Below are positions 1 to 11,199 of a DNA stretch of 64,000 bases, piece by piece (position 1 is the stretch's first letter; every line of letters starts with the position of its first letter). The stretch comes from Symsagittifera roscoffensis (Eukaryota; Xenacoelomorpha; Acoela; Convolutidae): the NCBI RefSeq assembly GCF_963678635.1, contig NC_087062.1:87831845-87895844 (forward strand). The letters are read 5' to 3'. The position numbers and the translations under genes were made by a program. The notes under the pieces are model-generated. The model made no database searches. It saw only the letters and a list, made by a program, of their open reading frames with translations, and was not told the DNA's origin.

Positions 1-204
1 TTATAAATTTCGGTTTTTCGATCTGTATAACCTATTATACGGACTGTTTTTTGATACGAAGTTCAGACTCTTATATAGGTCGCGATGATGTTTTTTTTGT
101 TTTTTTTTTCAGGAAAAATCTTAGAGTTTGTTCAGACTCAAATTTACTTTTTCGCGATTTGATTTTTAAGTTAACTTCATTTCCTTTGCTGAAAAGAAGG
201 CAGA
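1..204 (+). repeat. 5' fragment of the AAGAGTC-ended dispersed repeat
   Basis: The stretch matches other copies in this window (5825, 53025, 59212). It contains the motifs GTTCAGACTCTTATATAGGT and GGTCGCGATGAT, and further on GAAAAGAAGGCA. It is cut off at about position 205 by the tandem array. No coding exon is supported here. Confidence 0.6.
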
Positions 205-2637
205 CGATTATATCTCAAATGGCAAATAATTTTTAAAACTCCGAAATGGCATAGTTTCCAAAAAATTCCCAAATGGCATAAATTTCAAAAGAAAATTCAA
301 ATGGCATAAAATTTGTTAATTTCACAAATGGCATCAATAGTCTAAACTTCGAAAAGTGGCAGTAAGATTAAAATTAACTTGAAAATAATATAACTGGAAT
401 ATTCAACAGAAAGAAAAGTCAAGTGGTTTTCAATTTTTACAAGTTTTGGCAGATTTCTCAATTACTTTCCCAATATTCGTCAATATCAAGCAATTAGGCT
501 TCGAATCTTTGTTTCACGTTGCAAATCATTGCTTTTAGGTGTATCCATTTTTTTCGTTGAACATCATCTTGATAGCCCCATTGGAATAGCCTGTAAGATC
601 TTCTTGCCAAGTTTTCTTCGTTTTGTAGCGTTTTAACAAACACCCAAAAATTTGGGCGAGTTCGACTACCTACTCGTGTATTCAGCCAATTGTATTAGCC
701 TTCACATGCATTTATTGTTCTCAGAGTGCTCTGCCTTGCATAAACGTAGATATTTGGTCAAAATTGATTTAACCAAGTTGACTCGAAATAGTTTTAAAAG
801 ACACTGAGATTTTTAAACCGTGAAACCAGTAATCTTGTCGATGTTTCTTGAAGTAACTCATGAAATTTTTGGCCAATATAAAACACTGGTAAAAACTCTA
901 TGCCAATGAACTTTCGAATAAATTGGTTTAGTCTTCTATCATTTTTTTAAGGTGTAAATAATCGCAAATCCTTAATTTTTGACAAAGTTGCTTCGGAGAA
1001 TTGAAAATAGCATCCTCGAACTGATTATAGTTCTGGGCAAATGGCAAATATTTTTTAAAATTCCGAAATGGCATAAGTTTCCAAAAAATTCCCAAATGGC
1101 ATAAATTTCAAAAGAAAATTCAAATGGCATAAACTTTGTTATTTTCACAAATGGCATCAATAGTCTAAACTTCGAAAAGTGGCAGTAAGATTTAAATTAA
1201 CTTGAAAATAATATAACTGGAACATTCAACAGAAAGAAAAATCAAGTGGTTTTCAATTTTTACAAGTTTTGGCAGATTTCTCAATTACTTTCCCAATATT
1301 CGTCAATATCAAGCAATTAGGCTTCGAATCTTTGTTTCACGTTGCAAATCGTTGCGTTTAGGTGTCTCCATTTTTTTTTCATTGAACATCATCTTGATAG
1401 CCCCATTGGAATAGCCTGTAAGATCTTCTTGCCAAGTTTTCTTCGTTTTGTAACGTTTTAACAAACACCCAAAAATTTGGACGAGTTCGACGACCTACTC
1501 GTGTTTTCAGCCGATTGTATTAGCCTTCACATGCATTTTTTGTTCTCAGAGTGCTCTGCCTTGCATAAACGTAGATATTTGGTGGAAATTGTTTTCACCA
1601 AGTTGACTCGAAATAGTTTAAAAAGACACTGGGATTTGTAAACCGTGAAACCAGTAATCTTGTCGTTTTTTCTTGAAGTAACTCATGAAATTTTTGGCCA
1701 ATATAAAAACACTGGTAGAAACTCTATGCCAATGAACTTTCGAATAAATTGGTTTAGTCTTCTATCATTTTTGTAAGGTGTAAATAATCCCAAATCCTTA
1801 ATTTTTGACAAAGTTGCTTCGGACAATTGAAAATAGCATCCTCGAACTGATTATAGTTCTGGGCAAATGGCAAATAATTTTTAAAATTCCGAAATGGCAT
1901 AAGTTTCCAAAAAATTCCCAAATGGCATAAATTTCAAAAGAAAATTCAAATGGCATAAAAATTGTTATTTTCACAAATGGCATCAATAGTCTAAACTTCG
2001 AAAAGTGGCAGTAAGATTTAAATTAACTTGAAAATAATATAACTGGAATATTCAACAGAAAGAAAAATCAAGTGATTTTCAATTTTTACAAGTTTTGGCA
2101 GATTTCTCAATTACTTTCCCAATATTCGTCATAATCAAGCAATTAGGCTTCGAATCTTTGTTTCATGTTGAAAATCATTGCGTTTAGGTGTCTCCATTTT
2201 TTTCGTTGAGGAACATCATCTTGATAGCCCCATTGGAATAGCCTGTAAGATCTTCTTGCTAAGTTTTCTTCGTTTTGTAACGTTTTAACAAACACCCAAA
2301 AGTTTGGGCGAGTTCGACGACCTACTCTTGTATTCAGCCGATTGTATTACCCTTCACATGCCTTTATTGGTGGAAATTGATTTAATCAAGTTGACTCGAA
2401 ATAGTTTAAAAAGACTGAGATTTGTAAACCGTGAAACCAGTAATCTTGGCGATGTTTCTTGAAGTAACTCATGAAATTTTTGGCCAATATAAAACACTGG
2501 TAGAAACTCTATGCCAATGAACTTTCGAATAAATTGGTTTAGTCTTCTATCATTTTTGTAAGGTGTAAAAAATTCCCAAATCCTTAATTTTTGACAAAGT
2601 TGCTTCGGAGAATTGAAAATAGCATCCTCGAACTCTG
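205..2637. repeat. Three-copy ~824-bp tandem array
   Basis: Near-identical units begin at about 216, 1039 and 1864, giving periods of 823 and 825 bp. Each unit opens with a cluster of the short motif AAATGGCAT spaced about 30 bp apart, followed by ~700 bp without an open frame. The third unit lacks about 40 bp near 2365 (the TTCTCAGAGTGCTCTGCC part of the other units) and ends at GCATCCTCGAACT. The AAATGGCAT motif recurs inverted (ATGCCATTTG) at 3618-3650, which suggests a once longer or rearranged array. The units differ by only scattered bases, so the array is young. Confidence 0.9.
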
Positions 2638-2691
2638 ATTGTTAGAAAATTTATTGCTACAACACAATGTTATTGAAACTGCTCTGAGTAG

Positions 2692-2882
2692 TCGTAGGTA
2701 GTTTTTGAGACCATCATAGTGATCATGTCTGAGACGTTTCTGGGAGATGTCGGTGAAGTTGGTGCCGAGGCGAAGAGTGCCGGTAAAATCTATGGCCAGG
2801 CACTCTTCACCTCGTCACTAACTTGACGGATATCCCTCAGAAATGTCTTTGTTGGAAGTCCCATAGTGGTCTCAAAAATTGA
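2692..2882. repeat. ~190-bp imperfect hairpin (foldback)
   Basis: The left arm (from TTTTTGAGACCATCATAG to GGCGAAGAGTGCC) pairs with the right arm (from GGCACTCTTCACCTCG to ATAGTGGTCTCAAAAA), giving about 85-bp arms around a ~16-base loop near 2790. It is more GC-rich than its surroundings. It could be a MITE or a transcribed hairpin. No protein frame runs through it. Confidence 0.7.
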
Positions 2883-3900
2883 TTATGATTTCTAGGTTAG
2901 AAGTTACAAAAATGTTGTATCTCACCTTGAATCCCAGCTCAAAGCCGCAGATAATTTCTTTGATTTCAGGTTGCAGTTCCATTCTTTGAGTTTTTCTTGG
3001 TAAAATTTGTAGCATTCGTCGATATATTCTTTTCGTGTTATTCGTCCTGCGTTTCTGTCCATTCAGCTCGAATTCTTAACGATTCGATACTTCTAGGGGT
3101 TTTTGGCATCATTGGCGATAGTCTCGATTCTACATTTCTGAATGAGAAGAGACTTGTATCACTGGTTCTGGCAACATTTTTTTTGTGATTTTGGGCAACT
3201 GACTCGAGTGGGTTTTGGGAAATTTCCGAAAAAATTTCAGTTTTATAGCGGTTTAAAATCGGGTATATGAGCATGCGAAGTTGTATGAGTTTTTAAGGTA
3301 TCCATTTCAATATTTGAAGTAACTCTGGAGCCGCATTCACTTTCAGTACAAAGCAAAAAAAACTTCGGGTTGTAGCTTTGGTTTTTTTTAATAAAAATAT
3401 CCGTCATAATACAAATTGCAACCCCGTCCCGTTTTAAAAACTTCACTTTGGCTCATTTTTTAAGAATCCGATAGCTCTGCTTGAATTGAATGTTGATGAG
3501 TGATTAGTAAATAGTTGTTGACAAGTGAACAAATTAAGGCGTGAAAACTTTTTCACGCCTCAAAGTTTTCACTCATTTATGGAAATTATTTTTACTATTT
3601 GGGAATTAATTGGTTTTTATGCCATTTGGGAATGATGCCATTTGATAAGTTATCAAGGCAGACTACTATCAAACAGCAAAAGTGTTATGTTCGCAAAAAA
3701 CGTGATCGACTTCTAGTTCGAAATTGGAATTCAATTTTCAGATTTTCCAGCAAAATAAAAATTTACTAGTTGATCCAGTTTTCTCAAACTGGGTTAATTC
3801 CAACAAAAAAAGTGCTATAACTTGTTCGTAAGTTCGAAGCGCTTTAACGGCATCTATTTTTTCTGTTATTGACTCTTTCAACTGTCTGTTGGCTTTTTTT
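2883..3900. other. Intergenic or intronic AT-rich DNA
   Basis: There is no supported gene. 3655-3900 is a fragment of the AAGAGTC-ended repeat (it includes TCAAACAGCAAAAGTG, a decayed TTGACTCTTT end and CAACTGTCTGTTGGC). If the ATG8 exon at 4530 belongs to a longer gene, this region is its intron. Confidence 0.5.
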
Positions 3901-4243
3901 GTATTTAAAACGTATTTGTTTGTGAAAACGTATTTGTTCTTTTTTTAGGAAAAAATAAATAAAAATAGCTTAGCTCGATTTGATTTTCCGCGGCTTGACT
4001 TCTGATTTCTTCGGTAGTCTCTCTCTAATAGCAAAAGCAGAACGCGATTGACTCGTTTTAGTGTTAGAAGTGGATTTCAATATTCACAGTTTTGATTTTT
4101 TCTCAAATTGGGTCAGTGTTATAAAAAGAGTGTCAATCTTGAAAGATTTTTGAAATTTGGAAAGCGTTAAGGTAGGAAAGCGTTATAATTCTTTTCCTAA
4201 AAAAGAACAAATACGTTTTCACAAACAAATACGTTTTAAATAC
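3901..4243. mobile_element. Short element with ~52-bp terminal inverted repeats
   Basis: The left end at 3901-3953 (starting GTATTTAAAACGTATTTG) is repeated almost perfectly in reverse complement at 4192-4243 (ending CGTTTTAAATAC). The 240-bp interior is AT-rich and has no open frame. Long inverted repeats around a non-coding centre fit a foldback-type MITE. It lies about 290 bp upstream of the ATG8 exon, inside its presumed last intron. I could not identify the superfamily. Confidence 0.7.
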
Positions 4244-4529
4244 AAACAAAGCGTTAAGGTTTTTTATAGTTCATATATTTTCCTACTGTCTGTTCGGTCG
4301 GCTCTGTTGTAGATTTCCTCAATTTGGTTCTATCAGAAATTTTTAAATTGTTTGAAAAAAGCTGTACATGAAAATTTTTGAAAAGTTGAAATAATTTTTA
4401 ATATTCCGTCGTGTTTTTTTTTGGATTCGACGAGTTATGAAATAAAGTGCGATACTGCTGTTTAACTTGTTTTCTATGTTTGTTAAGTTGGGTTCAGACT
4501 GGGTTTTAACCTTTTTTGTCTCGATTCAG

Positions 4530-4617
4530 TTCAAATATGGGAACGCTGTACGACGATTACAAGGACTCCGATGGCTTCCTATACATGGCGTACAGCGGAG
4601 AGAATGTGTTTGGATAG
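4530..4617 (+). CDS. MAP1LC3: LC3/ATG8 autophagy protein, last coding exon (partial gene)
   Basis: After a good splice acceptor (TCTCGATTCAG) the frame reads [20 protein letters not shown] and continues YSGENVFG, then a TAG stop. Known of the family: ATG8 proteins end with a conserved DxDGFLYxxY block and a glycine that is joined to phosphatidylethanolamine on autophagosome membranes. The K-D-x-D-G-F-L-Y-M wording points to the LC3 branch rather than GABARAP. The exon is 88 nt, starts one base before a codon, and covers roughly the last quarter of the protein. The glycine is the very last residue, so no ATG4 trimming of a tail would be needed. Animal LC3s usually carry extra residues, although nematode LGG-2 also ends in FG. 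I found no convincing upstream exons; they probably lie before this window. A retained acceptor argues against a processed pseudogene. Confidence 0.82.
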
Positions 4618-5193
4618 AGGGATTTCAACTACAGTTGATGCTCCTTGTTGACAGGAGGCAACGGGGGATTTTAGTCGATTTGCTCTCGAACTGATCTTAT
4701 ATGATTCCGAATAGTATTTACGTAACTATCAGTAGTAGTTACACATATAGATAACTGTTAGATTTTAGATGAATTTTTAAACCTTCATTATAACTGCATT
4801 CGTAGTACCAGGCCGAACGACCCACTCCATTTTCCAACTTATTAGTACGAAAGCTTCTAGAAATGTACACCACTTCTGTAATATACCTACAACATGAGGG
4901 TTATTGCGACACTTCATTTCACAAGTTTTGCGAACATATTTGTGGTGTTTGTTCAGAGTATTTATGTTCCCCATCTTTGGAAAGTACTTTGTCGGCCTGG
5001 TGCGCAAGATTAAGATGGATCATTTCTATCCCTATCGTAACAGCTTGAATTTTCTTTCAATCGGTGTTTTCATGATTCGCATGTTGCCGTGTGTTTTAGT
5101 TTGACGAGGTTGAAGGTTCGAACTTTTCTATTAGTTAACAAATATATGCAGAAGTGATTTTAAGTTTCATCTGGTTTTAAGTGGGCAAATAAA
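4618..5193 (+). other. Probable 3' UTR of the ATG8 gene
   Basis: This follows the TAG stop. The first good polyadenylation signal, AATAAA, is at 5188-5193. The extent is inferred only. The stretch includes the exon-like segment at 4957-5104, which would conflict with a single UTR if that exon is real. Confidence 0.35.
4957..5104 (+). CDS. Possible terminal exon, unrecognised product
   Basis: A plausible acceptor (TGTTTGTTCAG) is followed by an open frame that includes FPIFGKYFVGLVRKIKMDHF and then YPYRNSLNFLSIG, ending in TGA. It is basic and aromatic, more GC-rich than its surroundings, and resembles no family I recognise. It lies 340 bp after the ATG8 stop and could instead be UTR. If real, it belongs to a different gene on the same strand. 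Confidence 0.2.
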
Positions 5194-5824
5194 CAAGTTC
5201 CGAAGTTTTTGATGAGTAACAATGATAAATGTAACCAGCTTTAATGTTGATGTAATGAGTGTTGGTTGACCTCAAATGCTTTTTCTTTCCTGTGGCATTA
5301 TTTCGTTGACAAATTAAATCAACACAAGAACAGAATGGGTCAACAAATACTAACAAATAAAATGAACCAAATGAATGTCAACCTTCTTAATAACTCATTT
5401 TGCAAAATCATGTTTGTGTGCTGTAATTTTCATGCGCGAAATTTGGAAATGATTACATCTGACTAAAAACAAAACTAGTGGAAAAACTTTTTCTACTTTT
5501 AAGGTTGAGAGAAAATTGTCCGTATCGTTCTCTGTAATTGGGAAACAAATTGAAACACCGTACGAGAGTCTCCTCGTACATATAAAACGGCTCCAATAGT
5601 GTCTTGACAATTAGATGCTTGCTTCTTATTTTTAACGCGTTTATCTCAATTTGGGCCGACCTTGGACAAAATCATGTAAAAAAAATAAAATTTTGCCAGA
5701 AATAATATGGCGGTATTTTTCGCAAAGTTTTCTACTTGGTTTTTTATCTCTAAAAGAGTCCTTGGCGGCTCGGTTAATTGGATTCAAAGAGGATTCAAAT
5801 GTCTTTGTTGAAGTGCATATTTTT
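5194..5824. other. Gene-free AT-rich stretch
   Basis: I see no splice-flanked coding segments and no clear repeat boundaries here. It has short open frames only. Confidence 0.4.
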
Positions 5825-6182
5825 AAGAGTCGATGAACGTAGTTCAGACACCTACACTACACACCTTGTAGGTCGCGATGATTTTTTAAAAAGTTTTCAG
5901 GCAAACTCATAAAATTTGTTCAGGCTCAAATGTAGTTTGTCGCGGTTTGCCTTCTGAATTTTTTAAGTTCAGTTCATTTTTTTGTTTGCGAAGTAAAATT
6001 TTGACCCGTTGATCCTCAGCTTTCAAATGGGCTTCATGTTAGCCAAAACGTGTCAATCATAAATGATCTAAAAATTCAAAAAGCTATAAGACCATCTATT
6101 TTTTTTCGGAAATTCGAAAGTAACCATTTCACAAAAAAAGCAAGTCAGTATTATTTCTGTTTACTTGCGTTCATTGACTCTT
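5825..6182. mobile_element. Complete AAGAGTC-ended inverted-repeat element
   Basis: The element starts AAGAGTCGATGAACG and ends CGTTCATTGACTCTT, a 15-bp terminal inverted repeat with one mismatch, 358 bp apart. The interior has motifs shared by all family members (GGTCGCGATGAT, CGCGGTTTG, AAGCAAGTCAGT). It is non-coding and a good reference copy for the family. Other copies, complete or broken, are at 1, 3655, 7211, 52555, 53025, 54130, 54775 and 59212. Confidence 0.75.
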
Positions 6183-6189
6183 CAAAATA

Positions 6190-6910
6190 TGTTGGCTATG
6201 TTTATCTTACATCCTAAATAAGCCGTTTAGAAGGATCTACTTAATACTTAGCCCACCCCTTTTACGGGTGATGTGATATATTGCATGAGGATCTTAGTGA
6301 ATGAATCGAGACACTCAGTGTCGAGATGTGAACTATTATCGAGATGCAAAAAAGCTATTGCTTATCTGGTATGAAACACCTGTGGAAAAATTGAACATAA
6401 TACAATCATTTGGAAAAGTTTTTGCTCTAACACGCGATTTTTCTTTCAATTGGGCTGATTTTTTGAAAGACCTGTGAAAAAATTGAACAAAATACATTCA
6501 TTTGAAAAAGTTTTTACACTAACACGCGATTTTTTTTTTCATATGGGCTGATTTAATAAAAAGTACAGTGATAAATTGTTCTTGAACTTCAAAGACCTTT
6601 CACCTGATAAATATTTATTTTTTCAAACATTGAAAAATGTTCTTTCATTTATAATATTTTTTTTTCGTTGCCCTTGGTCTTTTACACTTTTTGAACCTCC
6701 CTTTGCCTCTTCATTTATTGAAAAACTCACTTGATAGTGGTGGTAAACTTTCACTCAAAGAAAACGTGGTCAAATAAAGAATTTTAATTTTGGGTTGAGA
6801 TAATAAATTTCCAAAAATAAATTTCATTTATGTTCAAAAGAATTGACAAGAAGCGGTTGTCTACATGTCTCATGCTAACAGTCAACAGTTAAAAGCAAAA
6901 TGAAATAAAT
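6190..6910. other. AT-rich stretch with short internal duplications
   Basis: Two related ~110-bp segments (around 6380-6460 and 6465-6555) share GTGGAAAAATTGAACA-like and AACACGCGATTTTTCTTTC-like text. A small palindrome, GACACTCAGTGTC, is near 6310. No gene is seen. Confidence 0.4.
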
Positions 6911-6913
6911 ATA

Positions 6914-7072
6914 ATTGGTTTTACGAGCTGTACAATTCTCCAAAAACATTTGAGTGGACAGGAGCGCAACAGTTGTTCTGGACTTCTCTCGTCGGAATAA
7001 ATTATTGGTGTAGCTCTCTTACTCGGTTATTACGCTTGCGATAAACAAGAGTTGTCACATCCGAACGAATAA
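6914..7072 (+). pseudogene. Coding-like segment with a +1 frameshift (membrane protein remnant?)
   Basis: One frame reads WFYELYNSPKTFEWTGAQQL then FWTSLVGI. At about 7000 the open frame moves by one base and continues IIGVALLLGYYACDKQELSH to a TAA at 7070-7072. Together they would make a soluble stretch, one hydrophobic span and a short tail, as in small membrane or mitochondrial proteins. The break falls in GGAATAAATTATTGG, where one extra A would explain it. Base content is higher in GC than the flanks. I do not recognise the family. It could be a decayed exon or a sequence error. Confidence 0.3.
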
Positions 7073-7210
7073 TTTTTTTTCAACTTAATAATTTGATTTA
7101 CAAAATGACTTCAAACACAAGATAGACGACGTTAAGGCCGCGGATGGTGAAGGTCTTTTCCGAACTGAATTGTCGGCCTTTTGTTTTTCTGATCTGTTTA
7201 ATTTCATTTT

Positions 7211-7460
7211 CTGTTAAAGATTCACTAAAAAGAGTCAATGAACGTAGTGTGGATACGTTTGTTGACTTTTTTCAGGTCTTGCTTTGTTTTTATCATCAGT
7301 TTGGTTTTTCACGGAACTTTTTTTTATAAGTTCAGTTCAATTCTTTAACTAAAAAGAAGGCAACTTTCACTATCGAACATCAAAGTACAAAGGTCACAAA
7401 CAACGTGACTGGCTTCATAGTTCACAAAACATATAAATATTCTTGGCGTAAAGGTCACAA
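7211..7460 (+). repeat. Broken copy of the AAGAGTC-ended repeat
   Basis: It starts AAGAGTCAATGAACGTAG and keeps AAAAGAAGGCAACTTTCACT and TATCGAACATCAAAG, but no matching 3' end is found. Confidence 0.6.
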
Positions 7461-9130
7461 ACAAATGAATTTCAAAGCCCAAATTGTTGGCAATATAGTT
7501 TTAGGTAAACGAATTTGAACAAAGTTTATTAATCTGAAAATGCTCATTTTGACGTCTGAAATCAATTTTCATTTCAGTTCAACCGTAAAACCGGTTAGAA
7601 AAACATCAAAAAAAATTAATTAACCTATAACAACCGTTTTTTGACCATTAAAGCTGCTCAAAAGCGCAAATTTTGTCAACATTATGGCATTAAGTATAGC
7701 TTTTATTAAATTTATAGAAAATTGCAAAAAGTTCGGACAGACAGAAATAACTGAGCAGTCTTCTGCCAATTTTGATCAATTTTTGCATGCAATTTTGATT
7801 TTTGAGGGACATTAAGACATAATTTTCGTCTGAAAAGTCAGCTTTTCCATGCGAAAATTGTCTGAAAAAGGTAGCTTGCTCTGCTTAATTTTAGTCTGTC
7901 CGAATTTTTTGCTACTAATTATATCTGACAACCTCTTCAAATTTTCGAATAATTTTGACCATAAGACAGTGAAATAGGCGTTAAAACTGTAACCGAATTT
8001 CAAAACTGCATTTGAATTGTCGCATGAGCAATGCAGAATGATTGTGCTTTTTCGGAACATTTGATTTTTGCTATATTTTTGCTATTGCAAGAGCACAATT
8101 TTGAAAAAACTTTCATTCAACAACGATTTGCCGTGTAGTTTTTCAGAACACAAAAAACGCTCAAAACGCCGACGAAAAGGGAAACGCGAAACGTCAAAGA
8201 GACATTTCGGTTTAGTTTAAATTTGAAGCTAGGAATTATTTCAGAACTTTAATACGTTGTCTGATAAATTTGTTAAAAGTTATATAGAGAGGTTTGCAAA
8301 AAGTTGGGACAGACAGATTTAATTAAAAAGAGCAATCGCACTCTTTTCCCAATTTTTTGCATGCATTTTTTTCCAGACAATCTTGAGACGCAAATTCGGA
8401 CTGAAAAATAAGATCTGGTTTGCAACTTTTTCCCAGAATAGGTCAATTCCTCCTTTTAATTAATTTTGTGCGTCCGTTTTTTTTCTACTAATTATATTAC
8501 CGTATTTTCTTGGATTTCAAAAAATACGTTTGCTCGTGTTAGTAAAGTGCTGCTCCGTTTCATTTTTACTCGTGTTTTCAATTTTTGGTCGTGTTTGCTC
8601 GTTGCGGCTGCGCTAATTGCGTTTAAAATTATTTCAATCTTATGGCGAAGTTTGAGCCCTGTATCTTAAGTCGAAGAAGAGAAAACCACTATGGGAAAAC
8701 AAATTTTCTCGATTGAAAACAATTTTTTTTCAAATGAGATCAAATTTTTTTTGATTGAAAACAAATTTTCTCGATTGAAAACAAATTTTTTCGATCTAAA
8801 ACAAGATTCACCCTGATACGAGCAGTCTTGTTTTATTTCAAAACAAAATAGATTTTTTAAAGATTGACTTGTCAGATCAATTTCATATGATTTCGGTCAG
8901 CGTTAAGCAATGCGTTAAGCAAAAAAACAAGATCATGACTTTGCACAATTCTCGTGCTCAATTATAACCGCGTAAATGAATTGAAAAATAAACGCAGTAG
9001 TTACTTAGCTCCCTAATTCTCACTTTTTTGCATTTTTTTTAGAAAGTTCAAATTTTAAAATCTTAAAAACCCATAGCAATCCTCATAATGACATACACAC
9101 ATGAAAAGATTCACGGTCGTGCGATTGTTA
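7461..9130. other. Gene-free region with degenerate duplications
   Basis: Segments at about 7725-7900 and 8290-8430 are related (both contain GGACAGACAGA and TTTTTGCATGCA). 8690-8800 is a short tandem repeat of GATTGAAAACAAATTTTCTC-like units. 8810-8835 holds an end fragment of the ~530-bp element family (CCCTGATACGAGCAGTCTTG). No gene is supported. Confidence 0.5.
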
Positions 9131-9887
9131 CCCTCCCTGGTTGACCCAAAATGCTTATCCTACAATTTCCATATATGAAAAAATGCTTATCCTACAGTTT
9201 CCTACAGTTTCATAGACTCAGAAAATTGTAAAGAAAACTCTAGGATAAGCATTTTTTCATAAATGAAAAGTGTAGGATAAACATTTGTCATAAACCATAA
9301 AATTGATTTTTTCTAAATTTTGATTCTCAAATTTTTTTGGGATGTGTTCGTGACCGAACACAAGTGACTAAACCCATGGTGTACTCAACACTAGTGTTCC
9401 TAAAGGTTGATCTTCTGTCACTGACAATGCATTGGAAACGATCTGAATTGTAAAAATTATCACTTCACAAATGATATAGTGAAAGCATCAAACTTTTAAA
9501 TTTTGGCAAAATTTTTCAAAGATGATTTTTTTTAAAATTGAATTTTCAACTTATCAAACATTGATCAAGGCATATATAAACATGCCATACAAAAAAACAG
9601 GCAATTTTAGCCTGTTTAAGAAAAGTTATCCAGAGAAACGGAAAAAACTCCAATTTTTGTGCATCGTGGACTACGTTATGCAAACAAAAAAATTAAATTT
9701 GAGGTTGAAAAAAACGAAAAAGTTTTTGGGGCAATTTCAATTTTACTTAGACATTTTTAAAAAAAATTGTATGAAAATTGTATGATTAGCATTTTCGATA
9801 CATTTGATGTAGGCAATTGTATGATAAGCATTTTCGGTGTGGGGAAATGTAAGATAAGCATTTTCGGTTTATGGAGGTCAACCCGGG
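9131..9887. mobile_element. CCCGGGTTGACC-ended element, copy 1
   Basis: The left end (CCTGGTTGACCCAAAATGC) is decayed. The right end is GGTCAACCCGGG at 9876-9887. Subterminal motifs AAAATGCTTATCCTACA (left) and TGTATGATAAGCATTTTC (right) are each repeated two or three times in mirror orientation. The ~750-bp interior has no conserved protein frame. It is a non-autonomous inverted-repeat DNA transposon of unknown superfamily. Confidence 0.7.
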
Positions 9888-10001
9888 CTAGTAAGAGCAC
9901 AGTCACAGACACATTAAATAATTTTCTTTTACTATAAGTATAGATTAGAACTTCGACGTTCAGACAGGTCATCAGGTCATATGGCGCAGTTGTAAAAACA
10001 A

Positions 10002-10868
10002 CCCGGGTTGACCAAAAATGCTTATGATACAATTCTCATAAATGAGAAATTTCTTTTCATACAATTTCATACAATTCTATACGCACAGAAAATTGTATGA
10101 AAACTTTATGATAAGCATTTTCCCATAAATGGAAATTGTATGATAGGTATTTTCTCCATAAACCAAAGACCTGTTTTTTGTTCGTAAAATTATTTTCTGA
10201 CAAATTTTCGGTTGTGTTTGCAACCGAACACAAGTGACAAAGACCTTGGTTACTCAAAGCACCAAAGGTTGTACGGTCATGCATTTACAATGCATAGAAA
10301 ACGACCTGAATTATCTTTGAGCTGTCTTACACAAATGATATAACAAAAGTAACAAACTTTTAATTTTTGGCAAAATTTTTCAATGATGATTATCTTCAAT
10401 TTGTGAAGTTTCATATTATCAGGCATGATCAAGGCAAAAAAAAATAGAAATTTTCAGCGTTTTTGAAAAAAAAATTTAAGTGAGAAGAAAAAAGCCAATA
10501 TTACTGTATCCAGGACTACGTTATGCACAAAAAAAATTAAATTTTACATGCAAAATTTTTTTTTCGGAAAATGTTTGTTTGCGTACGAAATTCGATTTGC
10601 GCTTGAAAAAAAAACCAAAAAAATTTTTTGGGGCAAATTTTCAAAATTTTTGTGTCGTATGTGGAAATTGTATAGCAAGCATTTTTTTCAAAAAAATTTC
10701 AAATCAGTTTTTTTTGTCACCAGTCTGTTGAACTGTTCTCAAAAAGCCGCAGAAACTGTTTAATTTTTTTTCTATTGTTTTTCTAAAATGTATGTAATTG
10801 TATGATAATGATTTTTGTTGTATAGAATTGTATGATAAGCATTTTCGGTGTATGGAGGTCAACCCGGG
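10002..10868. mobile_element. CCCGGGTTGACC-ended element, copy 2
   Basis: It has perfect 12-bp ends CCCGGGTTGACC (10002-10013) and GGTCAACCCGGG (10857-10868), with the same mirrored ATGCTTAT/ATAAGCAT subterminal motifs as copy 1. The two copies lie in the same orientation 114 bp apart and share interior features such as ACCGAACACAAGTGAC. Short open frames in the interior are not conserved as protein between the copies. Confidence 0.75.
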
Positions 10869-11142
10869 AAGTGAATCGTATCCTATAGCACCTTGAATTG
10901 AAACTCGTTGTCCGTTGAGTTTTTTGTTTCTCTAAATTCGGACCTTCTAGCCATATTATACTTGCGAGCAGCGAGGTGTATTACTATGAACATTCTTTTT
11001 TTCTAACCTAACTCGCAAAAAAAGCGTTCATTGAAAGTGGAAAGGGATCCTTATTTGGTTATAAATACAATCTGTAGCATTGGAAATTCTATAGCCTCTG
11101 TTCTCAGCTGTATTTGTGGCTAGTGTTTGTGATGTAACAAGA

Positions 11143-11196
11143 GTGCGTGATTAAGTGGTTAGTGCGTGAGACTCATAATTTCTAGGTCGCACTTTT
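11143..11196 (+). repeat. Truncated tRNA-like sequence (SINE head or tRNA pseudogene)
   Basis: A GTGCG / CGCAC pair encloses a D-arm-like TTAAGTGGTTAG and an anticodon-loop-like GACTCATAATTTC with CAT, as in methionine tRNAs. A run of T follows, as at a Pol III stop. The T arm is missing, so this is not a working tRNA. Confidence 0.35.
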
Positions 11197-11199
11197 TTA

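Noticed and set aside
2968-2998. A possible upstream ATG8 exon (LQFH... and EFFLV look like parts of the LC3 sequence before the last exon).
   Set aside because: The two similarities lie in different frames, the segment is only ~30 nt, and its donor does not join in phase with 4530.
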